Numbered from the stretch's first letter, positions 1 through 31,260 are shown. The stretch is 64,000 nt of DNA from Pithys albifrons albifrons (GCF_047495875.1 NC_092480.1:3720001-3784000), one strand, 5' to 3'. Notes: a model not told the origin generated them from the letters alone. Numbers and translations: made by a program.

Positions 1-3000
1 GGAATGTTGTGGGACAGGTGGCCAGTTTCTTTGCTGGCTTTTCAAGGCAGTCCTGCTGTCAGTGGGGTCTGAACTCTCCCACACGAGCAGGGAATGTGTT
101 CTGTTCTTTTCCAGGAGTTTTCCAGAATCAATGTGTATGTTCCCCAATAGTTAGGAGCAAATCCATCAGTGATGCAGACTGGATAAGGTTTTCCTTTCCT
201 CTCTCTGCTCTGCCTGTCTCTCCTCACCTCTTTTCTGTGACATGTGCTGTACAATTCCATACATTTCTCAGTTCTTATGTTTTCCAACTTCCCTGTCCTG
301 TCCCATCCCCCAGCAACATTTGCTTTAAGCTTCCTGTGGAGGATTTGTTTGTGTATAACAGGGAGATCTCACCATGGGCTTTCCCCCAGGCCTCTTCTCC
401 CCACCCCTGGCAGTGCCATCCTGTCCCGTCTCTCCCTGTTTGCAGTAGAGTTAATGTTTGCTGCCTCCACCTCCAGATCAGCTTTTCCATCCCTGGTGTC
501 ATTCATCTCTGCAAAGGCAGGTGGGTGGGGGTGTAGGCAGAAGAATCCTGGTGAGGTTTTTTGGATGAAATCCCATATGCAGCTTCCAGCAGAAGGCCAT
601 TCAGTAAAGCACTGCAGGTCCTTGCAGGTGTCTGTGATCCCAATTCTTAGTCCTTCCCAGGCTACAGAATGTTTTTTTTCTGCTGTTTCCTCATCTTGGG
701 CTGCAGATGGATCTACTGCTTCCCTTCAGCAAGGCTAAGTGGAGACACCTCTGTGCTGTCTGAGAGCAGCAATGATTTTGGGGAGCAGCTGAGCAGGCAG
801 AGGGTCTAAACTGCAGTCACTGGCCTGGAGTGGAACAGTCTGGGTTGGTTACTTAGTTGGTATTTTTCTGGGTTTGTTTTTTGGAAATGTGTGTGCCCAG
901 TTTGTTGGGAAGAAGGAGGATTTTACTGCAATATGTTTGTTCATGGCTGAGCATCACTGATGCCATGGTGTGGACATTCACCCAAGCAGAGAGATGGAGA
1001 GGCTGGGGCCAAGGGCAGAGGGATACAGGGAATTCCAGCTCTCCAAGCAATCTTCCTGGAATCTGCCAGAAGTTAATTTGCAAGGAAGCCCTTGCTCTTC
1101 ATTTGAATGAATAAAACTAGAAATTCTCTGCTTTTTTGGAGGGGAGAGAGGGCTCAGAGGTGCACACAGGAGTCAGTGCAGCCCTGCAGATTCCTGTCTG
1201 TTGAGTCTCAGAGGGCTGATTCCTCACAGCCATGTCCTTAGACTGGGCTCTCCCTGCTCCCCAGCACACTCTGTCCACAACTTTCCATGACAGGAAACAT
1301 CTGCTGGGAGGCAGGGCCGGGGCTGGGTTACTGCCGGGCATTGGCCCACGGAATTACCCGGCTCCAGTAACTCAAAGCATGTGCGAGTCATTTTGGGATC
1401 TTCCCCACCCGCCCCTTCCCTGAGAAACACCAGCAGAGACTGAGGCTGCCTTTGAGAGCAGGGAGGGATTAGAGAGCAGAGCCTGAGGCACACACTGAGG
1501 AGTAAGAATTACCGCTTTTCTGCTTTCAAAGAGGGGGGGATAAAGCTGAAGTTGGAGTTGTTTACCAGCCTGTTGAGCCCTGGAAGCCACAGCTCGATCC
1601 GTGAGTCCCGGCTGCTCCGGTGGGGGTCCTGCTGATATTTTGGTGCCTGGCTCTGGTTTCCCTGGACATCAGGAGCTGCAGGTGCCCTGCACTGACCTGC
1701 CCAGGACTGCTCAGCCTGTGGGCACTTGTGCAGAGCTGCTGCAAGGGATGCCCATGGCAAGAAGCTGCTGAGCCTGGAGCAGGAGAGCAGTTACCCTGAT
1801 GAGCCTCTTTGGGAAAAGTCCTCTGGAGGGCAAGTCCTCTCCGAGATCCTCAGGGGCTGCTGGGACAGACGAGCTGAAAGTGAGCAGGAAAGCAGGGGAA
1901 GGCACGTAAACTCCTGCCAAGCTGCTGTATCTCTGTCGACTTTGAACATAAACAAGAAGCAGTGGGAGCAGGAACAGGAAAAGCAGAGTTTGAGGACACA
2001 GGGAGCTGTGCAAGTGCGGAAGGAGGGCGATGGATTCCCTGCTGGAGTGTGGGTCTCTCTGGAATCATTTGCTGGACCAAGAACTGCCATGTCTGCGCTG
2101 GGACCCAGAGGGACTTGTCGACTTACCACAAGGAAATGTGAGCCTTGGACCTGATGAAATCCCAGCTGTGAGTGTCTCTAAACTGAGCTGTTTGCCACCC
2201 TGACAGAATGGCTGGTGCTGAGCAGAGCATCTCTTGCAGGACAGGTTTTAGTTAGGCTGGAACATCCCTTGCTGCAGGGAGGGGAGTGGAGTGCCCCTCC
2301 ATGTGGACACTGTCTTGCTAAGCTGGGCTGCTCTCATGCTTTGAACCCAAAGCTCAGAGCTGATTAGAATCTCTGTTCCACACTCTGTTCCCATCCTGTC
2401 TGCTTGTTCCTGGAAATCTTGGGCTTGGGCTCTTGTTGGAGCCTGTCTCTGACCAAGATATTTTCCAGATGTTCAGGCTAAAAGTTTGGTAAGTAAAATT
2501 CACATTTCTGTCATCTGCTGGTTGGCGGATTTTATTCAGGAGTAAGATCCTTTCCTCTGGGCCCACCGGGCTGGAGCAAGTGCTGGAAGTGCTGAGCTGA
2601 TGTTGAAATGCAGTTTCTGGTTAATTGGATTGGTGTGAGGAACAGGGAGTGCTTTTGGGGGCCAGGAACTGTCTGTGATTTGACAACCAAAATCAAATCA
2701 TCTTTGATTTGACAGCATTTGGCAATTCTGTGAAGCTAATGCTTAATAAACTTCACATTCTTCCTACACCTGTGACTCCTTCACCACCATTCTCAAACAG
2801 AAGCTACCTTTGATTTTTGGGGCTCTTGCTGGGAGGCTCTGAGATGTGCCCACCCTTCTGCTCTGGGAGATTTGTGTAGCTGGAAGAGGTAGAGAGGGTT
2901 GTTGGGAAGAAATTGAGGTAGGGAGGGAAGAGGTTGTACCCTGGGAGGCTTCTCCTTCTGTGCATTTTTGTGGGAAGGAACATGGCAGATTATCTGGGAG

Positions 3001-3782
3001 ATGGGGATTTGCACCTGCCTCTATTTTGGGCAGCTTCAGAAACTGTTGTAAGTGTTTTGGGCAGCTGTCAGCAGGGCATGGTGTGGAAAGGTGGCTTGGT
3101 GGGGACACTCACATCATAGCTCAGCAAACCCCAGAGAGGGGCCAGCTCTTGGTCTCCCTCCAGTCAACAGCACTGTGTTCTCTGAGCCCCTCCACGAGGT
3201 GAGGGCAGTGCATGACACAGTTTAGTCCCTGTGAGAGCCTTTTCTGAGCCCCACAGGAGTGCCCTCACCACACCAGCACGTAGTTGTGTGTTCAGTGAGT
3301 GCCACTCCATGGGGACAGGGCTGGGATGAGTGCAGTATTCCTGAGCTCTTGATGACAGGGATTGCTCAAGTTCCTCTGGCAGGGCTGCAGCAGTACTGAA
3401 ATACCTCTTTTCTGGAGTGGCTGAACTGTTCCTGGGAATTGGCATTTAACTGATGCATTGCAAACACAGCACGTGTTATAGCTTGTACAGTCTAGGTTTG
3501 CAGGGAAAGAGATTTCCCCTGCAGCCACAGCTTCCAGGCAGTTCCCTTTTGCAGATATGTGCTCTGTCCTTGCTCTTCCAAGTCAGGCTCTCCTCTTCCT
3601 CTCACTTAATGCACTAAATCCCAAACCCTCCCATCTCTGTTGGCTGTGATGGGAGCTCCTGGCCTCATGCTTTGTAAGTGTATCTGATCCCCCTTTTCCC
3701 ACCAAGGTGTTCCTGTTTTCCCACTCCTTTTCTCCAGACTCATGCCTGCCCCTCTCTTTAACAGGCCCTCTGTTATTTGCAG
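1..3782 (+). other. GRAMD1B: GRAMD1B intron upstream of the first visible exon
   Basis: No exon that would encode the expected GRAMD1B N-terminal part (ending SWYN) is visible. The open frames here are short, unrelated to any family I recognise, and occur on both strands. No clear repeat family or RNA gene was seen. I infer intron from its position directly before a phase-0 internal exon. Confidence 0.7.
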
Positions 3783-16788
<13,006 letters not shown>

Positions 16789-16829
16789 CAGGCAGGAATG
16801 CAGGAGGCCAGAGGACGGTGTGCAATATG

Positions 16830-16837
16830 TGTAAATA
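16830..16837 (+). promoter_or_regulatory. GRAMD1B: Pumilio response element (3' UTR)
   Basis: TGTAAATA fits the PUM1/PUM2 consensus UGUANAUA. It starts 42 nt after the GRAMD1B stop, at the edge of an AU-rich tract. Family knowledge: PUM binding promotes mRNA decay or repression. An 8-mer can occur by chance. Confidence 0.45.
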
Positions 16838-16839
16838 GG

Positions 16840-16905
16840 ATATATAAATATATATATAAATATATATATATACAGAATATAAATATATATATATTATATA
16901 CAGAT
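16840..16905. repeat. TA-rich microsatellite in GRAMD1B 3' UTR
   Basis: An alternation of (TA)n and TAAATATA blocks over about 65 bp, with small interruptions (cagaat). It begins about 50 nt after the GRAMD1B stop and would make an AU-rich, hairpin-prone segment in the transcript. Confidence 0.85.
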
Positions 16906-19673
16906 TTTAAGAGAAAAAAAACAAAGCCTACGTATCGAGGGGAAGGGTTTTGACCTCCAACACTGGCTGAACTGGAGCGTCTCTGGTAGCGTGGGGTGTG
17001 TGTGTGTGGGAGGGCTGTGCTCTCCCAGCACTGAGCTGTGCTTAGGGCCATGCCCAGGTGTGCTCCCTGGGCCCTGCACTGCTCCTCTGTAATATTCCTG
17101 GCTGTTTGTCTGTCTGTCTGTTCTGTTTCTGTTGTTTCAAAGGGAAGCATCAGCGTGAGTGCCCCCTGTCCCCAGCCCCCTCCCTGCACATGAAGGGCCC
17201 TGGTTGACTCTATTTATCTGTCCACAAAAGGGGACACTGTCAACTTTCCTACCTTGCTGGCTTCAGGGCAGAGAGGGTTTGGCAATCACAGTCACTCCCT
17301 TGCAAAGCTGTTGCACGTTTGGAGAGGAGGCCTCTGGATGCAGGTCTGCAGAGAGCAGACCTCGGTGGCAATCACCTGCTGTACCCTCTGGGTGCAGAAA
17401 CACAATTTGCTGCCACTGGCCAGCCTGGTTCAGAGGGCAAAGCATAGAATGGAAAGGAGCTGAAATCCTGTCTGCAAGCACCAAGCTGCTGCCTCCTGTT
17501 GATGCTGCAGGAAGAGCCAAGGAGAGGGTGGGGAGGGGAGTACCTGGCTACAAGGTGTGTGAGTGGAAGAGCCACACCTGTGACAGTGTCCCCTTTACAT
17601 TTGCTGTAGTTCTCTGCTTTCCATGTGCTTGGCCCCTGCCATTAAGCCATCCCTGTGCTGAAAATCTACATTGGTGCTGAAGAGGCAACTCCCCACGAGG
17701 GTGGGAGTAGCACAATTTAAAAAGAAACCCAAAATTAGTATTTATTTGCAGCCACTTCCCAGCTCAGCAAATCTCTCTCCTGTCCCTGGTCTGCAAGACC
17801 ATTTTGCTCATACACCCAGCCCTTATCTTGTCTTATAAAATCTGTGAAAAAACATTAGGGAGAAAAATAATAATTTGATTTCCTTCCCTGGGAGAGATTT
17901 ACATGACTGTATCTATGCAGCAACAGCCATCACTGTGGCTTCCAAAAATCCAGGGGAGGTTAGGAAGGGTCACAGGGACCAAAAAAGAAAAGGGACCATG
18001 AGAGGTGGCAGGACAGAGCTGGGAGGGTGTCCATGGTGGGAGGCAGCTGAAGGTTCTCTCATAAGCTGGATAGTGAAGCATTTGCTCTGTAGGGCAATCA
18101 GGTGGCAGAGCTGCACTACTTTTTCATCTTGCCCAGCCAGGTAGATTAGCTGGCACGTGAGGCCCTCCATCTCCACCTTGTCCAACAGCAGGATTTTTCC
18201 ACCTTCTGAATGGCAGGAGGGGGGCAGCTGCTTATTCCAAGTATGGGAATGATGCTGTTGTAGCTCCTCTGTTGTCTCCAGTGGGCCCTGAAAGAGCAGG
18301 GAACACAAGGATGAGTAGTTGATCTCATATCATTCCATCCCAGAAACTCACCCTCATAACTGGGTGACAAAGTGGCTTCTAAAACCCTCTCAAGCTCCCA
18401 ATTTTCAATTAGGGAAAGGTAATATATGTAGAAGTAACCACCCTGCTGCTTTCCCCCAACCTGCCTGCAGTTTCCATGACTAAGCACATGATGTCCCACA
18501 GAAGACTCACATTTGAAGGAATGTGGATGGAGACAGATTTTCAAAAAGACATTTAAGACTGTGAAAGCAAGGTACAATTGGGGTAAAGCAGAGAGTAACA
18601 TGTATTTATGACTATTTATTTAATTTAATGCTGCTGACTACTGTACTGCTCCCTGACTTTTGCAGGGAGGCTGCTGAATGGCTGCTGTACAATGACATTG
18701 AGGTGCTAGTGCCTGGGAAGGGCATTCTGTGGCTCATCTTGGGACAGGAGGGCCCTGACTCCCCACTGTGACTTGCCAGACTGTCCCAGAGTCCTGTTTC
18801 CCCAGTACTCACTCCCACAGTTATTCCAAAGCACAGAAAATTGCCCTGCTGCCCATCTTCCCCTTTTCTAGACTTGATTTTGAGCACCAAGCAAGACAAC
18901 AGGGAGGAATCCCTGTGGTTCACCTTGTCCATGTCAGAAAAGAAAAAGGACACATCATGAAAGAGAAACTTGGATTTTTGGGGTCTCTTCCACCTGGCTG
19001 GGAGTGTTTTGTACTTGAATGGATGTCACCAGCCAGGAGACAGAGAAACCCACCTGTCCACGAGGGTCACAAAGAAATGCTGCTGATCACAGCTGGTTTC
19101 TCACCAATCTCACATTCTCTTGTTGGGTGGGGAGGCAAGAAATCCATTCACTCCTCAGTGCATCCTTCCTCTGCAGCATCCTTCCAGCTTGCTATGGCTT
19201 CAGGCTCAGGATGTTGCCTCTGACTCCCTCCCTGCCTCCCTCAGGCTGGGCCCCAGAGACAGCATTGCACAAGCTCTGTTAAATGAATGTGAGGCCAGAA
19301 CTGGCAGCTGTAACAATCCCAAGCACTAATATTTATTCTACCTGCACATTAAACTGGGGGTTTAACATGTTTGGCATCTGACACACAGCAATGTTAAATC
19401 TTTCATTCTGGTCACCAACCAGAACCTTGGCCATGCAGTGTCCTTCAGACCAAGGGAGGTTTGTCTTTGTTGAGGTCCTGGGGTACTTTTTCTCAGATTT
19501 CTAGTTGTTTACTTTCTTTTTCCCCACTTGGCAGCAAGTCTAGCTTGGAGTTGGACAGGATTCCTGATCTTTTATTGCCTCTTAATTTATCACAGTAGTA
19601 ATAAAAAGGGGGAAAGGAAACCCAGGTATTTTTCTTAAGGCAAACCCCACAGTGGCACTAAAGGTGAGGGCTT

Positions 19674-19679
19674 AATAAA
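19674..19679 (+). terminator. GRAMD1B: candidate GRAMD1B poly(A) signal
   Basis: AATAAA in the sense orientation about 2.9 kb after the stop. Other plus-strand AATAAA copies lie at 20780-20785 and 24886-24891. Only transcript ends could say which is used. Confidence 0.3.
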
Positions 19680-22600
19680 ACCTTGAGTGTTTTTGCCTTC
19701 CTCTAGAGAGCTATGATAGGAATCACCTGCTCTTGATCAGTCCCAACTGACAAGTTAATTCCTCCTGCAGTTTTGGACCTATCAGTTCATGATTATATTT
19801 CCTGGAGGAATCAGTAATGCTTTCTAGGAGTGAGGCCCAGCAACCTGAATTATGTTTCAGGGGGTGGTACTTCCCTCAGCAGTCACAGCCAAGCCATAGC
19901 TTGGCTTCCACTGTCTGATTTTGCTTCTCTGCTTCCCCTGTGCCAGAAATCCCATGCTCTCTTCACAGCAGACATTTCCCTGCTGAGTCCTCTCTCTGAC
20001 CTTTCCCACCCTGCACATCTGCCAGGTGAGCACAGCTGGGGTTTGATTTCCAGGATGTGAATGATGAGAAAACAGGGATTTGAAAAAAGACATTTCTCCA
20101 GCCAAGCATGCAAACTAATGCCAACAGCTAGTAGCCTAATTCCTGCCAAGGAAGATGCTCCCTGCTGGGAGGAGGGAGAAGGGACTATTCACTAATCCTG
20201 GCTTGATACAATCTCACCTCTGATAAACACACACCTAATGCTTACCTTGCCAGAGCTGTTTGGGTTATGGCATCTGGGATGAGCTCAGGGTGGATTTGAG
20301 GCCTGGATAAGTGCTGTGCAGTCAGGCATTCCCCCAGTAGATACCAGAGGTATCTAGTGCAGCACCTGCGTGTAGGAAGGACCAAAAGACAGGTTAGTCC
20401 AGGGGATAAGATGCTCAAGACAGGGGCATTGCTGGGGCTGCACATTGCACTTAGAAGAGAGAAAGGTACCTGCAGTGTGAGGATAGGAGTGAGCTATGGA
20501 TTAACAAGATAACCATGTTTTTGGGTGCTCTGCAATTAACTGATAATCCCAGGCACGCTTCAGTCAGAAAACTTTGATGTTAATTGATATTAACTGATAC
20601 AAACTTCTGCATAAATACTTTCTGGCTTCCTTAAGTCCTTTGGGAGAAGAGGAAAAAGTCAGAAGACTTTGATCTCTCCTAACACACCTGTCCTGCTGCT
20701 GAGAGTCTGCATTTACACCCAGCTCGGGTTGTACCTGTCTGCTGTGGGACACCTGAGGCCTCTTGTCTGCTTTAGTTCTAATAAAGGAAACCTTAGAGGT
20801 ATGCAACATGCCCTTAGTAAAATATGACCCTGTATTAAAAAGGGTAAAGTTTCAAAGCATGAAGCTTTGCTGGATTTGAAGCCCTGGCACAGAACTGCCT
20901 CTGAAATAATGATGCCTGCATTGGCATATCCCCTCTAGGAAAGCCTGGAATGCTAATCCTGGAATGTTAATCTGTTCCACTCAGACAGACCTCATTCACC
21001 TGGGTGTAGATGGGGACAGACTTTACAGCCTACTTGACTCTTCAGCACTGTCCGTGTATCCTGCATATAAATGTTTTCTTACCTTTATACAAGAAGGTAG
21101 AAATTTCTTTTCCAAATAATGACTGGAGATACTTTTAGTCTGGGTACTTGATCAAGACCTTTTGGATTTGCTGCACTAACTGTTCTAACCAGGAGCACTG
21201 CCAGTCAGTGTCTGCTATTCCCAATCAACATAGAAACAAACCACTTCCTAATTTAGAGGTGGGACTTTCTGCTTCCACAGTGCACAGAAAATCCAGTATT
21301 AAAATCACTGTTGGAAGGAACAGTGCCTGGCTCAGAGGAGGCAATTCTGTCCTGTTTGTCCAGGCTGCTGCTGCCATCCCACAGCTCTTGACACATCCCT
21401 GCTCAGCTCCAGGAGATCTCCCACTGGGATCTCTGCCAGGCTTGCTGCCATTGACACGTTTCATGGCACAGCCACATGGACTCTGACTTAGTCTTTTCAG
21501 CCAGTCTCAGCACTAGTTAAAACACCTGGCAGGGGCTTGCTTAGAACAAAACTCCAAACAGAGACTCTTAAACCAAAGCCCACGAGGTGAGTGGCTCCCC
21601 GGACACCTGTGTCAGTGTAGTTTCTGTGCTGATGTTCCAGCCCATCTGCCCCCCAGACATGCTCTGCTCTCTGTGCTTTGCAGTCTCTACAGCACGAGTC
21701 TCTCTGTGCCATAATACCTTTCTTTTTCTAGATGTGCACACTGGCCAAATAATCTCCTCGTGTCTTGATGGACTGCTGGTTGAGGCCATTCCCTGATCTA
21801 GGCAGACAGCATGGGCTTATCCCTTGGCATGGGTGTGTGCTGTGCTGTGCCGTGCCCTCCTCTCCCACACGTTCTGCAGTGCTTGCTATGGCTTTTCCCT
21901 CTCCCCTCACACGTCTGCTGCTGGACAATCATTCCCTGTGTCATAGATGGACTGACCTGGTGCTGTCCCTGCCTGCCTTTCCCTCCTGCAGTCTGTATGC
22001 TCTTTAAGTGAATGTGTTTTAATTTTTTTTTTTCAGTAGGGAAAAGGACTTCCTTCTGCTGAAGGAATTATATTTGCACATGGCTCAGGGAGGTACCTCC
22101 TCTGGCCGTTTCTGTTACCTCACTCATTTAGGCCAATTCCATTGCTAACGTTCAAGGCCACCTTCCCCAACCCAGACTCCTGGAATAGTTAGGGGATAAA
22201 CCCCAGTGTGCAGCTCAGTTCCAGAGCTGTGTGGTCGTGTGTCCGTGTCGGCCCAGCGGAATTAGGACTTGGGAGAGCGGCTGTTACAAAACAGCAGCTT
22301 CATCCAGCAGAGAGGTGGAGCCTGTGCCACGGGCATCATTCCCAGCTCCATGAGCCCAGCTCCTGTGAAATAGCACTTACAGAGCAGGGAGGGAAGCACT
22401 GACCTGGCTCTGGATGTGGATGGAGGGAGGGAGGAGCAGCAGAACTGTTGCAGCACATCCACCCAGGAGTGGCCTTCCGTGGCTGTGGCACCTCTGGCAC
22501 GTCACCATTCCCGTGGCAAACATCTCCCATCACGTGCTCCAGGGCTGGATAAAGCTGCTAAAAACCTGGAGCGTGTTCTCCCCACCTGCAGCCCTGGATC

Positions 22601-25291
22601 CTGCGCCCCTTAATTGCTGTAACTGCAGATTAACAAGGCTCAGCTCTCATGGGAGTGGGTCCTACACTTCCCTCCTGGAATTCGCCACCAGAGCCCGGGA
22701 AGAGGTGGGCTGGAGCATTGAGGTGAACTCTGGGGGGGGGCTGGGGGTTGTTTTAGGAGTTGTCTGACTGTCAGGAACTTTGCGCTGTGCGCAAACCGCG
22801 GTAAAACGCTACTGAAAGGACCTGCTAGAACCTCTAGAACTGTAAAGGCTCTGCAGCCAAACTCGGTGTAAGTAGCTAGTCCATGGAAGTATGGTATCAA
22901 TTAAAAAATCTATCAAACAACCAACGTGAGTCTTCCTTCTGTTTATTACCCTGCCTGTTCTGGAGTCTCCTCTGTCATTTCCAAGTACAGAGTCTTTGCA
23001 GAGACCAACCAGGCTCTTCCAGGCCTTTACCACCATCCTGGAACCTCCCCCAGTTTTTCAATTTACTCTTGTTCCTGTGAGATTCTTGAGCAAACCTTTC
23101 CACAGCACGTGGCAGTGTCACATCTGTCTGCAGGAACCAGAAAAGGGAAAGACACATCCCCAAAAAAGGCATCTCAAAGAAGATGCGTGTGGGATTCAGG
23201 AGGTGCAGGACAAGGGGATGGCCCTTCTTTACCACCTGAGGTAGTTCTCAGTTTACTCCTTTTTTGACTTCACAGCATGAGACCACAGGGTTTCCTGTAC
23301 TTCACAGGGACTGAGGAGCAGAACTGAAGTGGGGGAGAGGTTTTGTGAACTTACTTAAAAAAATCACCATGTGCTCAGTGCCGTGGTCAGTGCTGGAAAC
23401 TGGAGTTCCAGTCTAGTCCCTCCTCTGTTGCTGTGGGTTTGGAGTTAGGATTATGCCAGGCAAATCATTGCAGGGAAAAGGATGACATCCAGCTGAATTC
23501 AAAGAGGAGTTGTTTTTCCCCCCTTTTGGATATTAGGCTTTAGGGAACTGGTGCCCAGACTGCAAGTGGAAAATGTGCTCCAGTTGCCAGACCTGGCTCT
23601 GGATTTGGGTGCAGTCCTACTATGAAGACTGTAGTAGTTCACTGAAGTTGACACCCACTCTAAAAAAAGGATTTGGAACAACTGCCAATTAGAAATCTGG
23701 CCTGGGCCTGACTTACAAATGGAGTAATTTCCGTGGTTTTAAGCAAACACATAAAAAGCAGCAGAACAAAGCAGAGGGAATTCCATAGGTGGGAAGCATG
23801 CCTGGAGCCACCAGCACTTTGGAACTACTTGGAAGGATCAGTGTAGCAAAATTTGTCAGCTGTGCAAAAGCAGCACAGGCTCCATTGCAGGAGGGATGTA
23901 ACAACATCTGCCATTGGACAAAATCAAACCTTCCCCACTTGAAGGTACAATTCCACCTTGGCCAATGTTTCTGCCTTATTTTCCCCCTTCCAATCCCAGT
24001 TGTTGAGCTCAACTGATCTACACTGGGGGCCAGAAAACAAATTTTACTCTGTTTAACCCTCTAAAAAGGTAAGTTCTCATAGGAAAGATGGAATTTACAG
24101 TGTGATTCCTGGGCAGCAGGGGATCATTTAAGATGAATGCTGACTATTCAAACCAGTGAGTAATTGCCATAAAAAAGAATTAGGATTAACCAGGAAAAAT
24201 GGGTGTTTTTCTGTCTATCCCTCTAGATGGTGCTACACCATAGCACGAGAGAAGTATCCCAGCTGTAACATGTACAACCATTTTACTAAGGTGTCCTTCC
24301 CCTGGGAGGGCTTTGCCTGCTGTTTGTTTCCCTTGCCTACCAGCATGGGGCTTCCTTGTTTTCTGGGGTTTCCCAGAAAGGGGTGGATCCCATGCCTTGT
24401 CCAGCTGGCCTGGTTGCTGTTGCAGAACGTGGCTCCACAGATTATTCCTACTACTGTATCTCTGTGTACTCCAGAGTAAACCTGCTGTGCAAGGCAGGTG
24501 GAAGGAGCTGAGAATACTGACACTTGCTAAATGAGAGATACATGGGATTCTCATGCTTACATCACCCTGCCTCCCAAGCAGGGATACCTCAGGGTCTGTG
24601 TTCTCAATATCTTCCATAAGCAAGTGTGAACATGGCACAGGGACCCATCCTTCCTGCTGTACATTTTCAACTATTTTAGTGCATTACAGTCCTCACCCGA
24701 CCCTGCCTGTGCAAATCCAGACCAATTTACCAAGCAATTAATTAATTAAATTCTTCCTGTTTTGACACCAGTAAGACTCTCTAGTCTGCAATATATGGTG
24801 GGACATCACCCTAGAATGACCTCATCCCCAGTCCTGCAGATCCCATACCCTTTACCTTTGCAATGGAGAACTAGCATATTTAGCAAATAAAGGTGGTGGT
24901 GACAGCAGCTAAGAAATGACAATAACATTTACAAAGCCATCGACGTGATGATGGAACTGAAACTTGGGAAGGAGCCGTGCTGCCCACACCCCTGTGCCGT
25001 CTGCTCAGCATGCTTCAGCTGAAGAGTCCTCCAGCAAACGGGCTGGCAGCTCAGGATGGAGTCATGAGGCCAAAGTCAAGGCTGTACAGAGTCCAAGGCA
25101 AAAGGAAGAGAATTTACACCTCCTCATGTTTCCTCCCGACGGCGCAGAGCTCCCCCTCAAACCTGGCTGGAGAAACGTGGTCCTTCTGCCTTCAGAGCCC
25201 CTGCAAGGGAGACAATTCCTCTTGGACCCTACTGAGGTGACCTTTGGGGTAGGATCAACAGTGACAGGACATGAACAGGAATTTAAAAGAT

Positions 25292-25297
25292 TTTAAT
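25292..25297 (-). terminator. SCN3B: candidate SCN3B poly(A) signal
   Basis: ATTAAA on the minus strand (tttaat on plus), about 400 nt after the SCN3B stop. The human gene has a longer 3' UTR, so a distal signal such as minus-strand AATAAA at 22942-22947 may be the main one. Confidence 0.3.
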
Positions 25298-25693
25298 CCT
25301 TCCTAGCAGATGTTTCCTTTGGAGACAGGGCCCTTACAGCCCTCATGGGCACAGCTCCCCATCTGCAGGGGACAGTGACAATTTCCAGCTCAACAGCAAC
25401 GGGCAAAGGAGGTGTAATTACATCATACCCTTGGAAAGCAAATGTCTGTGTTGACTTGGGGTTTAAAGTTACGTGACTACACCCACCATCTAAAGACACC
25501 TGTCTTGCTTCTAAGGGCACTGGGGAAGCTCCAGAGGAGGAGCACAGACTCCAGGAGTCTCCCACTCCCCTTCTCTCCAGCCTTAGGCACACCTTAGCCC
25601 TGCAGAGAGGCTGAAAGGTGGGCAGACACAAGCAGGGATTGAGTGCTTCCCATCACCTACCTTGGTGCCGTTGGTTCCACTGACTCCTCTCTG

Positions 25694-30824
<5,131 letters not shown>

Positions 30825-31014
30825 TGTTCGAGCGTTCAGCCTGGGCAGAGGCTCCTTCGCAAGATGCTTCTCCCCTGCTCGCCGCGGACCCGGCGCAACA
30901 GGATGCAGGGCGAGAAGGAGCCGCGGGCGCGCCGGGATGCGCGGGAGGCGTTGGCGGTGCCCCGAGCGGCGGGCGAGGGGCGGGCTGGGCTGGGCTGGGC
31001 TCGGCCGCGGGGGC

Positions 31015-31035
31015 GGCAGCACCACGGACAGAGCC
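31015..31035 (+). promoter_or_regulatory. REST/NRSF binding site (RE1) candidate
   Basis: The core CAGCACCACGGACAG (31017-31031) equals the canonical RE1 core. By my alignment 18 of 21 positions match the classical element; mismatches are positions 1, 2 and 18. It lies about 190 bp upstream of the SCN3B ATG. Family knowledge: REST silences neuronal genes, including sodium channels, outside neurons. Function here is inferred. Confidence 0.75.
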
Positions 31036-31097
31036 CGAAGCCGGACACCGCCCGCCCGCGGCCGGACAGCTCCGATGCGCTCCGCGGGGCGCGGCCG

Positions 31098-31260
31098 GGA
31101 GGATGCGCTGGGGCGGAGGATGCGCTGGGGCTGTGGGTGCTGGAGGATGCGCTGGGGCGGAGGATGCGCTGGGGCTGTGGATGCTGGAGGATGCGCTGGG
31201 GCGGAGGATGCGGGAGGATGCGTTGGGGCCGCGGTTGCGGGAGGATGCGCGGGCGGGCGG
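31098..31260. repeat. GC-rich 44-bp minisatellite in SCN3B promoter
   Basis: A 44-bp unit starting GGAGGATGCGCTGGGG begins at 31098, 31142 and 31186. The third copy is degenerate. Each unit holds two copies of a shorter GGAGGATGCGCTGGGG sub-unit. Dense G runs could form quadruplex. The minus strand would read as Pro/Ala-rich low complexity. Confidence 0.85.

Larger units (their letters stand above)
16789..25693. other. tail-to-tail 3' UTR/spacer between GRAMD1B and SCN3B
   Basis: 8.9 kb separate the two stop codons, which face each other. It should hold both 3' UTRs. The first part has a Pumilio-type motif and a TA-rich microsatellite. AATAAA occurs on the plus strand at 19674, 20780 and 24886. 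On the minus strand an ATTAAA lies about 400 nt after the SCN3B stop and an AATAAA reads from 22947 to 22942. The short ORFs here match nothing I recognise, and no RNA gene was seen. Confidence 0.7.

Noticed and set aside
17153..17172. A weak CTCF-like GGGGGC core in the GRAMD1B 3' UTR
   Set aside because: Only the central G-rich core fits; flanking positions do not. The same is true of a site near 27357-27371.
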